Shown here one piece after another: positions 1 to 5,438 of a DNA stretch of 5,573 nt (the first letter of the stretch is position 1; the number at the start of each line of letters is the position of its first letter). The translations under genes were made by a program, and so were the position numbers. The notes under the pieces were generated by a model. It did no database searches. It had not been told where the DNA came from and saw nothing but the letters and a program-made list of their open reading frames with translations. The stretch is from Halovenus sp. (GTDB lineage: Archaea; Halobacteriota; Halobacteria; Halobacteriales; Haloarculaceae): positions 1 to 5,573 of the forward strand of contig JAQCNR010000105.1 in assembly GCA_028274925.1 (NCBI GenBank), read 5' to 3'.

Positions 1-944
1 AAGCCAAAGTCGATGCTCAGTCCCGATATCAGGACTACTGGGACGATGCTGACCGTTCCTGCGCTGACGCCAAGCCAGCCAAGCAGCCCAAACATCCACA
101 GAATCGACAGAACCACGCCGCTCATCCCGACAACGACGTCGACGATGTCACGATAGCTGAACACCAGCACACTCAGGATAATCAGCAGCGCAATCGGCAC
201 CACGAGTTCGACCATCTCGGTGAAGAACTTCGCATTCGCCGCGCTGTAGGCGTCGGTGTTCAACACGAAAAAGCCAGCCTCGTCGTACTCCTGGGTAGTC
301 TCGTACAGCACCGTGTTTGCTTCCTCCCGCGGTTGTTCGGCCGCGGCGCTAGCGTTGAACGCGACCAGAATCCGGCGGTCAGTCGCCTCCGTTGCAGTCC
401 CGTGGTCCGTCGGGAGAAAGCGCTGTGCTCGTGGCTGGTTGGCGAGCACCTGCTCGACGATGGTGTCGACACGCTGGCTGGAGACGTTCTCCAGCGCAGC
501 GATCTGTCTATCAATACTCGCGTTTCGGTCCCCGGCCGCCCGACGCGCAACGAGGTTCTCGATGCCTCGAATCCCGTCTTCGTGTACCGCTGCCTGCACG
601 GACTCGTCTTCGAGGACTGTCCGCTGGTAGCGTAGTCCAGCGAGTAACGAATCCCGAGAGAGGACATCCCCATCCCTGTCGGAGACGTAGACTGTCTGTA
701 TCGTCCGACGGGTGCGCTGTCGCTGTTCGGATTCGTTGCCGTAGTGCTCGAAAATGTACTGTTGTGCCTGTACCTGCTCGACGTTCTCGAATTGGTCGGC
801 CGACCCACTCGCTTCCGACTCCGTATCAACCTGCGGAATGCCTGCCACCACCGCGCCGCTCAACACGAGCATCACCAGTAACGTCAGCCGGTTGTGCTCG
901 GTGACGAAATCGATGAGTAGACCTGATACCTCTCGCAACTGCAT
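1..944 (-). CDS. RND/MMPL-family membrane transporter, N-terminal part (runs off left edge)
   Basis: This frame stays open from an ATG at 944 to the left edge of the window, giving 314 residues with no stop, so the gene is partial. Seen: a hydrophobic segment at about residues 20-36, then a hydrophilic acidic region of about 205 residues, then closely packed hydrophobic segments at about 245-263 and 267-292 and a fourth starting near 296 that ends in GLSIDFG. One N-terminal helix, a large outside domain, then a helix bundle with a G-x-(G/S)-(I/V)-D motif is the layout of the RND superfamily (MMPL/HpnN/SecDF-like). Such proteins use ion gradients to move lipids, drugs or other hydrophobic substrates; the substrate here cannot be told. 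Four N-X-S sequons (N70, N141, N153, N197) lie in the predicted outside domain. A GTG in frame at 974 is a less likely start. It follows the sugar dehydrogenase gene on the same strand after 94 bases. Confidence 0.85.
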   Translation of the reverse strand, partial: MQLREVSGLLIDFVTEHNRLTLLVMLVLSGAVVAGIPQVDTESEASGSADQFENVEQVQAQQYIFEHYGNESEQRQRTRRTIQTVYVSDRDGDVLSRDSLLAGLRYQRTVLEDESVQAAVHEDGIRGIENLVARRAAGDRNASIDRQIAALENVSSQRVDTIVEQVLANQPRAQRFLPTDHGTATEATDRRILVAFNASAAAEQPREEANTVLYETTQEYDEAGFFVLNTDAYSAANAKFFTEMVELVVPIALLIILSVLVFSYRDIVDVVVGMSGVVLSILWMFGLLGWLGVSAGTVSIVPVVLISGLSIDFG

Positions 945-1038
945 ACTACAACTCTCTTCCCCAATTCCCCTCACAATGTGTGCTAGCTATGTAGACCTCA
1001 CCGGTGGCCCAGTACTAGCCATCCAGACTCACCGCGAG
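945..1038 (-). promoter_or_regulatory. Short gap before the transporter gene, rich in small palindromes
   Basis: This 94-base gap between two minus-strand genes has no strong TATA box at the usual 28-base distance from the transporter ATG. It does contain several short perfect palindromes: CACA-A-TGTG at 972-980, GCTAGC at 982-987, CACCGGTG at 999-1006 and AGTACT at 1011-1016. A purine-rich GGGGAAGAG stretch lies about 10 bases before the ATG and could serve as a weak ribosome binding site. No T-run follows the upstream stop codon, so read-through from the dehydrogenase gene is possible. Regulatory function is a guess. Confidence 0.3.
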
Positions 1039-2331
1039 TTACCAGGTGAGGCCTTCGTAGGTTATCCCGCCACGGCGGGAGATAATCCGGCGGCCATCGA
1101 CAACGACTGGATTGGCCATCGCGTCGAACTCCCCGTCGAGGCTGGCGAACTCGTCCCAGTCGGTGACGACGACAGCACCAACAGCGCCGTCCAGTGCTGT
1201 CGCCGCTGACTCTGCGTACTCGATATCGGGGAACAGTTCGCGCATCTCCTCGATTGCCACGGGGTCGTAGCCAACAACCGTTGCCCCACGCTCTTGCAGG
1301 CCCTCGATAACTGGAATCGCTCGGGAGTTACGGATGTCGTCGGTGCCGGGCTTGAACGAGAGGCCCAATACAGCGACTCGTTCGCCGGCAACGTCGAGGT
1401 GGTCGTCCAGCAAGCCAAGCAATCGTCCGGGCTGGCGGTCGTTGATTTCGACTGCCGCGTCGAGCATCGCCGGTTCGTAGCCGACGCTGCGAGCGGCCGC
1501 TCGAATCGCGTCGACGTCCTTCGGGAAGCAGCTGCCCCCCCACCCGACCCCACTTCTGAGGAACTGCTCGCCAATCCGGTTGTCGAGTCCGATGGCGTCG
1601 GCAACCTCGTAAGAGTCGACGCCAAACTCCTTGCAGATGTTTCCGAGGTCGTTGATGAGGCTGATTTTCGCGGCCAGAAAGGCGTTGTTGGCGTACTTGA
1701 TCATCTCGGCTTCGCGGCGGCCAGTCTCGACGACCGGAACATCCCAGTCGGCGATGATTGGCTCGTAGAGTCGAGCGAGCAACTCCAGCGCGCGCTCGTC
1801 ACCGTCGGTTCCAATGACAATCTTGTCCGGCCCCATGAAATCGTCGACCGCAGAGCCCTCTCGCAGAAATTCTGGATTGACTGCCAGCCCAATTTCGTCG
1901 CCGTCGGTCTTGCCGGACGCGGATTCGAGAATTGGTCTGAGTTCGTCCTCGGCCGTGCCGGGGATGACCGTACTCTTGACGACGACGAGATGATAGCCAT
2001 CCTTCTCGGCGAGCGCGTTGCCGATGGACTCGATGCCGGCTTTCATTACTGAGAGGTCGATACCGTCATCCTTGTTCGGTGTCGGGAGCGCAAGCATCGT
2101 CACCTCAGTCTCCCTGATGGTCTCGTAGTCGGTGGTCGCCTGGAGCCCCGACCCGCTATAGGCCGACACCAGCGCGTCGAGTCCCGGTTCGTGGATCGGC
2201 GACTCGCCGTTGTTGATCTGTTCAACGACTGTCTCGTCGATATCGATATTATACACCTGATGGCCCATGTCGGCGAGACACGCCGCGACTGTCGTCCCGA
2301 CGTAGCCGCTCCCGACGATACTGACGTCCAT
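1039..2331 (-). CDS. aglM: UDP-glucose 6-dehydrogenase (UDP-glucose/GDP-mannose dehydrogenase family, AglM-like)
   Basis: A cytosolic enzyme of 430 residues, full length for the family, that oxidises a nucleotide sugar (most likely UDP-glucose to UDP-glucuronate) with two NAD+. Seen: an N-terminal Rossmann motif GSGYVG at 7-12 with an acidic strand end at D30-D32; PTP at 83-85; NPEFLREG at 152-159 with E154 and E158; K212 and N216 in the central helix; the catalytic-cysteine loop GWGGSCFPKD with C268 and D272; and the C-terminal LSFKPGTDDIRNSR region at 324-337 that marks the second Rossmann-like domain. These match the Glu, Lys, Asn, Cys and Asp residues known for this family. The ATG at 2331 is preferred over an upstream TTG at 2361, because the Rossmann fold starts at once and a TATA-like hexamer sits 28 bases before it. 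The resemblance to haloferacal AglM (N-glycosylation) is from memory; GDP-mannose as substrate cannot be excluded. No glycosyltransferases are adjacent. Confidence 0.9.
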   Translation of the reverse strand: MDVSIVGSGYVGTTVAACLADMGHQVYNIDIDETVVEQINNGESPIHEPGLDALVSAYSGSGLQATTDYETIRETEVTMLALPTPNKDDGIDLSVMKAGIESIGNALAEKDGYHLVVVKSTVIPGTAEDELRPILESASGKTDGDEIGLAVNPEFLREGSAVDDFMGPDKIVIGTDGDERALELLARLYEPIIADWDVPVVETGRREAEMIKYANNAFLAAKISLINDLGNICKEFGVDSYEVADAIGLDNRIGEQFLRSGVGWGGSCFPKDVDAIRAAARSVGYEPAMLDAAVEINDRQPGRLLGLLDDHLDVAGERVAVLGLSFKPGTDDIRNSRAIPVIEGLQERGATVVGYDPVAIEEMRELFPDIEYAESAATALDGAVGAVVVTDWDEFASLDGEFDAMANPVVVDGRRIISRRGGITYEGLTW

Positions 2332-2356
2332 TAGTTCATTTACACCCAGTGTCGTC

Positions 2357-2362
2357 TTCAAA
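2357..2362 (-). promoter_or_regulatory. Candidate TATA box for the sugar dehydrogenase gene
   Basis: The minus strand reads TTTGAA, centred about 28 bases before the ATG at 2331. That is the spacing expected if transcription starts at or next to the start codon (leaderless mRNA, common in haloarchaea). The hexamer is only a partial match to the usual T/A-rich box. The 80-base gap it lies in (2332-2411) contains no other obvious signal. Confidence 0.45.
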
Positions 2363-2411
2363 GGTGTGGGTCTGCCCCGAATCCGTGTCGGCGTGCGCGA
2401 CGACTGGGGGC

Positions 2412-2825
2412 CTACCGGACGACCGTAACTGGAACCGGGCTGTTTCGCACGACTTTGTGTGCAACGTTGCCGATAAACAGCCGGTCTGCGACGGAACTGT
2501 CGTGATGGCCGATGACGACGGTGTCGAACTCCTCGGCCCGGGTCACAATCTCGCTGGCTGGGCTGCCATAGCCGATGATTCCTTCGAGTTCACGGTCGTC
2601 GCCGGCGAGTTCGCTCGCGCGGTCGAGGACAGCCTTGGCGGCCTCAGTTCCCTTTTCGCGTGACTCCTCGAACACCAGTCCAACGGCTTCGCCCATCATC
2701 CCCGATGGCTCGCCGATTACTGTCAGCACCGTCACTTCGGCGTCGGGGTACGCCTCCAGTGCGAACTCCAGTGCTCGTTCGGTGATTTTCGAGCCGTCCA
2801 TCGCGACCAAGACCCGTGATATCAT
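2412..2825 (-). CDS. Universal stress protein, UspA family, single domain
   Basis: A single 137-residue Usp domain, normal length for the family, expected to act as a cytosolic dimer. Seen: the N-terminal strand ending in VAMDGS (D10), GYGSP at 85-89 and the closing VRNSPVPVTVV strand at 126-136, all typical. The nucleotide-binding signature G-2x-G-9x-G-(S/T) is only partly kept: G106 and G119 are present, but the second glycine is D109 and the final Ser/Thr is N120. ATP binding may therefore be lost or altered. The ATG at 2825 lies 41 bases after the Rieske stop. A GGGGGGAG stretch lies about 13 bases before the ATG, too far for a good ribosome binding site. Only a weak TATA-like element is visible near 2852-2858, so cotranscription with the Rieske gene is possible. 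The cellular role and trigger cannot be read from the sequence. Confidence 0.93.
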   Translation of the reverse strand: MISRVLVAMDGSKITERALEFALEAYPDAEVTVLTVIGEPSGMMGEAVGLVFEESREKGTEAAKAVLDRASELAGDDRELEGIIGYGSPASEIVTRAEEFDTVVIGHHDSSVADRLFIGNVAHKVVRNSPVPVTVVR

Positions 2826-2866
2826 TCGTCTAGGACATCTCCCCCCGACGGTAATGAAGCTACCCG

Positions 2867-3274
2867 TCAGAACTGCAGGTGTGAACTCGAACTGGGGCCG
2901 TCGTCATCGTCGATTCCGCCCTCGTGGACGAACTCGTAGTCGTCGTCAGTCAGAAAGACATCGCCGCGGTTAACGGAGATGTCGACGGTCCACAGCGTCG
3001 ACCCGTCTGCGGGGCCGTTTTCACACCCGCCCTCGCAGGCGTCGAATACCGAGCCGTGCTTTGGACAGACGACGCCGCCATCCCGGATGATTGCCCCGAT
3101 ATCGCCCCCACGGTCGAGTCGCTGGGCTTCGTGAGTGCAGCGGTTCACCCACGCCGTGACGCCGTCATCACAGGGGAGCACGGTTACCTCTGTCTGCTCG
3201 CTGCCATCGCTTGCGGTAAAGAGCCACGACCCCTCGTCGTGGACAGTGTCGACTGACGTAAGTCGCGTCGGCAT
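2867..3274 (-). CDS. Small Rieske [2Fe-2S] ferredoxin-like protein
   Basis: A 135-residue soluble protein made of one Rieske domain. Seen: cluster ligands C46-T-H48 and C70-P-K-H73, followed by GSVFD, the usual C-x-H ... C-x2-H pattern. The two extra cysteines that form the disulfide in high-potential bc1-type Rieske proteins are missing from these loops (K72 replaces one), so a low-potential ferredoxin-type centre is more likely. Two further cysteines, C80 and C84, follow the second ligand loop. The C-terminal tail is acidic and serine-rich. There is no signal peptide or membrane segment, so it should be cytosolic, passing electrons to an unknown oxygenase or reductase; none is encoded nearby. 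The ATG at 3274 is chosen over a TTG at 3301 because the domain begins there and a T-rich TATA-like box lies 28 bases before it. Confidence 0.92.
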   Translation of the reverse strand: MPTRLTSVDTVHDEGSWLFTASDGSEQTEVTVLPCDDGVTAWVNRCTHEAQRLDRGGDIGAIIRDGGVVCPKHGSVFDACEGGCENGPADGSTLWTVDISVNRGDVFLTDDDYEFVHEGGIDDDDGPSSSSHLQF

Positions 3275-3299
3275 ACGCTGATACACAGGAGTTACGGGC

Positions 3300-3305
3300 A
3301 AAAAA
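3300..3305 (-). promoter_or_regulatory. Candidate TATA box for the Rieske gene
   Basis: The minus strand has six T residues in a row, centred about 28 bases before the ATG at 3274, which fits a leaderless haloarchaeal promoter. A T-run like this could instead, or also, end transcripts coming from the zinc-ribbon gene upstream. Confidence 0.5.
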
Positions 3306-3322
3306 CTCCCGCCAGCCGACGC

Positions 3323-3340
3323 GTCAAATCGCTCTTTGAC
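3323..3340. repeat. 18-base inverted repeat upstream of the Rieske promoter
   Basis: GTCAAA and TTTGAC form perfect 6-base arms separated by 6 bases. The centre lies about 29 bases upstream of the candidate Rieske TATA box, a position where an archaeal activator or repressor dimer could bind. No regulator is encoded next to it. The operator role is inferred from symmetry and position only. Confidence 0.4.
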
Positions 3341-3442
3341 TCTGCGGCGCTGTTTTTATTCCTGCCGCCAACAGTTGAGACGCCGGTCTTCCGGCGGCAG
3401 TCAGTCCGAACCCCTGGCGTCGGCTGCGTGTCTCTGAAACGG

Positions 3443-3459
3443 AAAAACGCCGCCTGCGG
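3443..3459 (-). terminator. Candidate terminator of the zinc-ribbon gene
   Basis: Read on the minus strand, a short GC-rich CCGC/GCGG pair with only two bases between the arms is followed by CG and five T residues, about 30 to 45 bases after the stop codon. Archaeal termination depends mainly on T-runs, so the T5 tract is the useful part; the stem is too tight to count for much. Confidence 0.35.
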
Positions 3460-3489
3460 TCTGTTGCCCTCCTGGTTTCCGCTGACGCA

Positions 3490-3645
3490 CTATCCTCGCG
3501 TCGAGCGCGCTTCTCGAATCTCTGCCCCCTCGCGCAGCTTATCTTCACAGTTCGGGCACACCCGTGGGCGGTCAAACTGCTCTGGTGTGAATACACGTAC
3601 GTATCGCTCAGTAACGAACGACTCGCAGTTCTGGCACTGTGGCAT
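3490..3645 (-). CDS. Small zinc-ribbon protein (DUF7563-like)
   Basis: A 51-residue protein with two CxxC pairs, C4/C7 and C30/C33, 22 residues apart, which should bind one zinc ion. The segment RVFTP (17-21) and the C-terminal basic and acidic helix ending in EAR are what I recall from a short haloarchaeal family of unknown function now labelled DUF7563. The frame stays open further upstream, but that part is antisense to aIF2-gamma. The ATG at 3645 is chosen because the first CxxC follows at once and a TTTATG box lies 28 bases before it. It is transcribed away from the aIF2-gamma gene. Such small zinc proteins may bind nucleic acid or protein partners, but no function can be assigned here. 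Confidence 0.85.
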   Translation of the reverse strand: MPQCQNCESFVTERYVRVFTPEQFDRPRVCPNCEDKLREGAEIREARSTRG

Positions 3646-3670
3646 TCTTTCATAGGCTCCGCCGCCGGGA

Positions 3671-3676
3671 CATAAA
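3671..3676 (-). promoter_or_regulatory. TATA box of the zinc-ribbon gene
   Basis: The minus strand reads TTTATG preceded by a purine-rich GAAGG, as in a haloarchaeal BRE/TATA pair. Its centre is 28 bases before the ATG at 3645, which predicts a leaderless transcript. It is the best promoter match on the minus strand of this window. Confidence 0.6.
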
Positions 3677-3767
3677 CCTTCTGTCCAGTTTCCGAGCAAG
3701 CACCGCTGGCGACGCCGTCGGTCAATTCTGTCCTCGTCGCACGCCGTTTCCGGGTCCGAAACAGTAG

Positions 3768-3774
3768 CTTTATC
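3768..3774 (+). promoter_or_regulatory. Candidate BRE/TATA promoter of the aIF2-gamma operon
   Basis: CTTTATC is preceded by CGAAAC (3757-3762), a good BRE-like purine stretch. The predicted start of transcription is near 3797, leaving a leader of about 15 to 17 bases without a Shine-Dalgarno motif. The BRE overlaps a GTTTC-N7-GAAAC inverted repeat (3746-3762). A second A/T-rich stretch (AATTTAT, 3791-3797) is too close to the ATG to be the main TATA box. The promoter shares a 168-base divergent region with the zinc-ribbon gene. Confidence 0.5.
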
Positions 3775-3813
3775 ACTCGTAGGAGGCCAAAATTTATCGA
3801 GATTACTCCCGAG

Positions 3814-5046
3814 ATGACATCGAACAAGCGACCGGAAGTAAATATCGGACTCGTCGGTCACGTCGATCACGGAAAGACGACACTCGTCCAGGCGTTGAGC
3901 GGGGAGTGGACAGATCAACATTCCGAGGAGATGAAACGCGGCATCTCCATCCGGCTCGGCTACGCCGACGCCACGTTCCGGCAGTGTCCGGGACTGGAAG
4001 AACCCGACTGTTACACAGTCGACGAGGAGTGTCCCGATGGCTCCGAGAGTGAACACCTTCGGACCGTCTCCTTCGTCGACGCACCGGGCCACGAGACGCT
4101 GATGGCGACGATGCTCTCGGGTGCGTCGCTGATGGACGGTGCGGTGCTGGTCATCTCGGCGAGCGAGGAGGTGCCCCAGGCACAGACCGAAGAACACCTG
4201 ATGGCACTGGATATCATCGGTATCGAGAACATCGTCATCGCACAGAACAAAATCGACCTGGTCGACCGCGAGCAGGCCGAGGAGAACTACCAGCAGATCA
4301 AGGAGTTCGTCTCCGGCACCGTCGCGGAGGACGCACCGATCGTCCCGATCAGCGCACAGCAAAGTGTCAACATGGACCTGTTGATGCAGACTATCGAGGA
4401 AGAAATCCCAACGCCGGACCGGGACCCCGACACCGACGCAGAACTGCTCGTCGCCCGGAGTTTCGATATCAACCGTCCGGGGACGACGTGGGACTCACTC
4501 GTCGGCGGCGTCCTTGGCGGGTCGCTCTCACAGGGTGAGCTGTCGGCCGGCGACGACATCGAACTCCGCCCCGGCCGCGAGGTCGAAGAAGGCGGCCAGA
4601 GCGAGTGGAAGCCGCTGCAGACAACCGTCCGCTCGCTGCAGGCCGGCAGCGAAGATGTCGAAACGGCCACGCCGGGTGGGCTGCTCGGTGTCGGAACCGG
4701 ACTCGACCCCTCGGTCACGAAAGGTGACGCGCTGGCCGGACAGGTCGCCGGACCGCCCGGCACGCTCCCGCCAGTGCAGGAGTCGTTCACGATGGGTGTC
4801 AACCTGCTCGAGCGACTGGTCGGCAGTGAGGAAGGAGAAGGTGACATCGAAGACATCTCGACGGGCGAGCCACTCATGCTCACTATCGGCACGGCAACGA
4901 CCGTCGGGTCGGTCACGAGCGCCCGTGAGGGCGAGTGTGAGGTGGCACTGAAACGACCGGTCTGTGCCGAATCAGGCGACAAGATTGCGATCAACCGTCG
5001 GGTCGGTGCGCGCTGGCGGCTGATTGGCTACGGAACGCTACAGTGA
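3814..5046 (+). CDS. eif2g: Translation initiation factor aIF2 subunit gamma
   Basis: The GTPase core of the archaeal aIF2 trimer, which carries initiator Met-tRNA to the small ribosomal subunit. It has 410 residues, the normal length. Seen: G1 GHVDHGKT (15-22), switch I region KRGISIRLGYAD (41-52), G3 DAPGH (89-93), G4 NKID (145-148) and G5 SAQ (170-172), then two beta-barrel domains at about 205-315 and 320-410 ending in the conserved VGARWRLIGYGTL. The zinc-knuckle insert between switch I and G3 has only three cysteines (C58, C66, C73) rather than four, so zinc binding is probably weakened or lost; I recall that haloarchaeal relatives are also degenerate here. The ATG at 3814 is followed directly by the first strand. 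The gene overlaps the downstream PIN gene by 4 bases, pointing to one operon that continues to Rpo7. Confidence 0.98.
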   Translation: MTSNKRPEVNIGLVGHVDHGKTTLVQALSGEWTDQHSEEMKRGISIRLGYADATFRQCPGLEEPDCYTVDEECPDGSESEHLRTVSFVDAPGHETLMATMLSGASLMDGAVLVISASEEVPQAQTEEHLMALDIIGIENIVIAQNKIDLVDREQAEENYQQIKEFVSGTVAEDAPIVPISAQQSVNMDLLMQTIEEEIPTPDRDPDTDAELLVARSFDINRPGTTWDSLVGGVLGGSLSQGELSAGDDIELRPGREVEEGGQSEWKPLQTTVRSLQAGSEDVETATPGGLLGVGTGLDPSVTKGDALAGQVAGPPGTLPPVQESFTMGVNLLERLVGSEEGEGDIEDISTGEPLMLTIGTATTVGSVTSAREGECEVALKRPVCAESGDKIAINRRVGARWRLIGYGTLQ

Positions 5047-5420
5047 CTGTCGTCTTGGATACGAACGCGCTCATGATGCCCGTCGAATGTGACGTTCGTC
5101 TGTTCGACGAACTCGACCGGTTACTCGACGGGCCAGACCGACTCGTCCCACAGGCAGTCGCCGACGAACTGGCACGCCTCTCGGAGGGCAACGGCAAGGA
5201 GGCGACTGCCGCAAGTGTCGGCTACGACCTCGCGACCGACCGCTGTGAAATCCGGGCTACCGAGGCCACCTACGCCGACGACGCTGTCCTCGAACTCGCC
5301 GGCGAGGCGGCCACACACGTCGTCACGAACGACCAACCGCTGGCGGACCGGGCGTTGCGGGCGGGCGTATCGGTAATTAGTTTACGCGGGAAGAACAAAC
5401 TAGGTATCACTCAATCGTAA
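5043..5420 (+). CDS. PIN-domain ribonuclease, Fcf1/VapC9-like (COG1412 type)
   Basis: A 125-residue single PIN domain, a Mg2+-dependent RNase fold. Seen: the N-terminal VLDTNALMMP with D6 and N8, E42 in ADELARL, D80 in the YADDAVLELA helix start, and D97 in VVTNDQPLADRAL, giving the full set of acidic catalytic residues. VSVISLRGKNKL near the C-terminus is typical of the archaeal Fcf1/Utp24-like branch. The start is a GTG at 5043 inside the aIF2-gamma stop region (GTGA overlap of 4 bases), so translation is probably coupled. There is no antitoxin gene, and the setting between aIF2-gamma and Rpo7 is a conserved archaeal arrangement as I recall it. A housekeeping role in rRNA processing is therefore more likely than a toxin role, though the actual substrate is not shown by the sequence. 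Confidence 0.92.
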   Translation: MTVVLDTNALMMPVECDVRLFDELDRLLDGPDRLVPQAVADELARLSEGNGKEATAASVGYDLATDRCEIRATEATYADDAVLELAGEAATHVVTNDQPLADRALRAGVSVISLRGKNKLGITQS

Positions 5421-5438
5421 CCTCAACGGGTATCAGCT

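Larger units (their letters stand above)
3302..3489. other. Non-coding gap with T-runs and GC-rich hairpins
   Basis: No credible gene lies between the zinc-ribbon stop and the Rieske promoter. The gap holds, from left to right, the inverted repeat at 3323-3340, a TTTTTATT tract at 3353-3360 (plus strand), a perfect hairpin GCCGG-TCTT-CCGGC at 3382-3395, overlapping longer arms CTGCCGCC (3362-3369) and GGCGGCAG (3393-3400), and the A-run at 3443-3447. On the plus strand the T-rich tract lies about 27 bases before the hairpin, as a TATA box would for a small RNA. Evidence for such an RNA is weak because no plus-strand T-run follows. Confidence 0.35.

Noticed and set aside
260..829. A 189-codon arginine- and serine-rich frame on the minus strand at the left end
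   Set aside because: It overlaps the transporter frame on the same strand in another phase; the transporter frame has sensible membrane segments, this one does not look like a haloarchaeal protein.
1062..1086. Near-palindrome TTATCCCGCC/GGCGGGAGATAA as a terminator
   Set aside because: It lies inside the coding end of the dehydrogenase gene, the arms are broken by two extra bases, and no T-run follows.
1294..2052. A 252-codon open frame on the plus strand inside the sugar dehydrogenase gene
   Set aside because: It is fully antisense to a clear enzyme gene, has no recognisable domain, and is explained by the strong third-position G/C bias that leaves other frames open.
3393..3425. tRNA T-arm-like GGGGTTCGGAC on the minus strand
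   Set aside because: The flanking bases do not form a 5-base T stem and no acceptor, D or anticodon arms can be drawn.
3428..3655. A 75-codon plus-strand frame across the non-coding gap and the zinc-ribbon gene
   Set aside because: Most of it is antisense to the zinc-ribbon gene, whose CxxC pairs and promoter are convincing; no promoter or domain supports the plus-strand frame.
3781..3786. AGGAGG as a strong Shine-Dalgarno site for aIF2-gamma
   Set aside because: It lies 27 bases before the ATG with no in-frame start codon at proper distance, and the predicted transcript start (about 3797) is downstream of it.
4287..4994. A 235-codon serine- and proline-rich frame on the minus strand inside aIF2-gamma
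   Set aside because: Low-complexity composition and complete overlap with a highly conserved gene show it to be a shadow.
5043..5420. PIN protein as a VapC toxin of a toxin-antitoxin pair
   Set aside because: There is no antitoxin gene beside it; the upstream neighbour is aIF2-gamma and the downstream one Rpo7.
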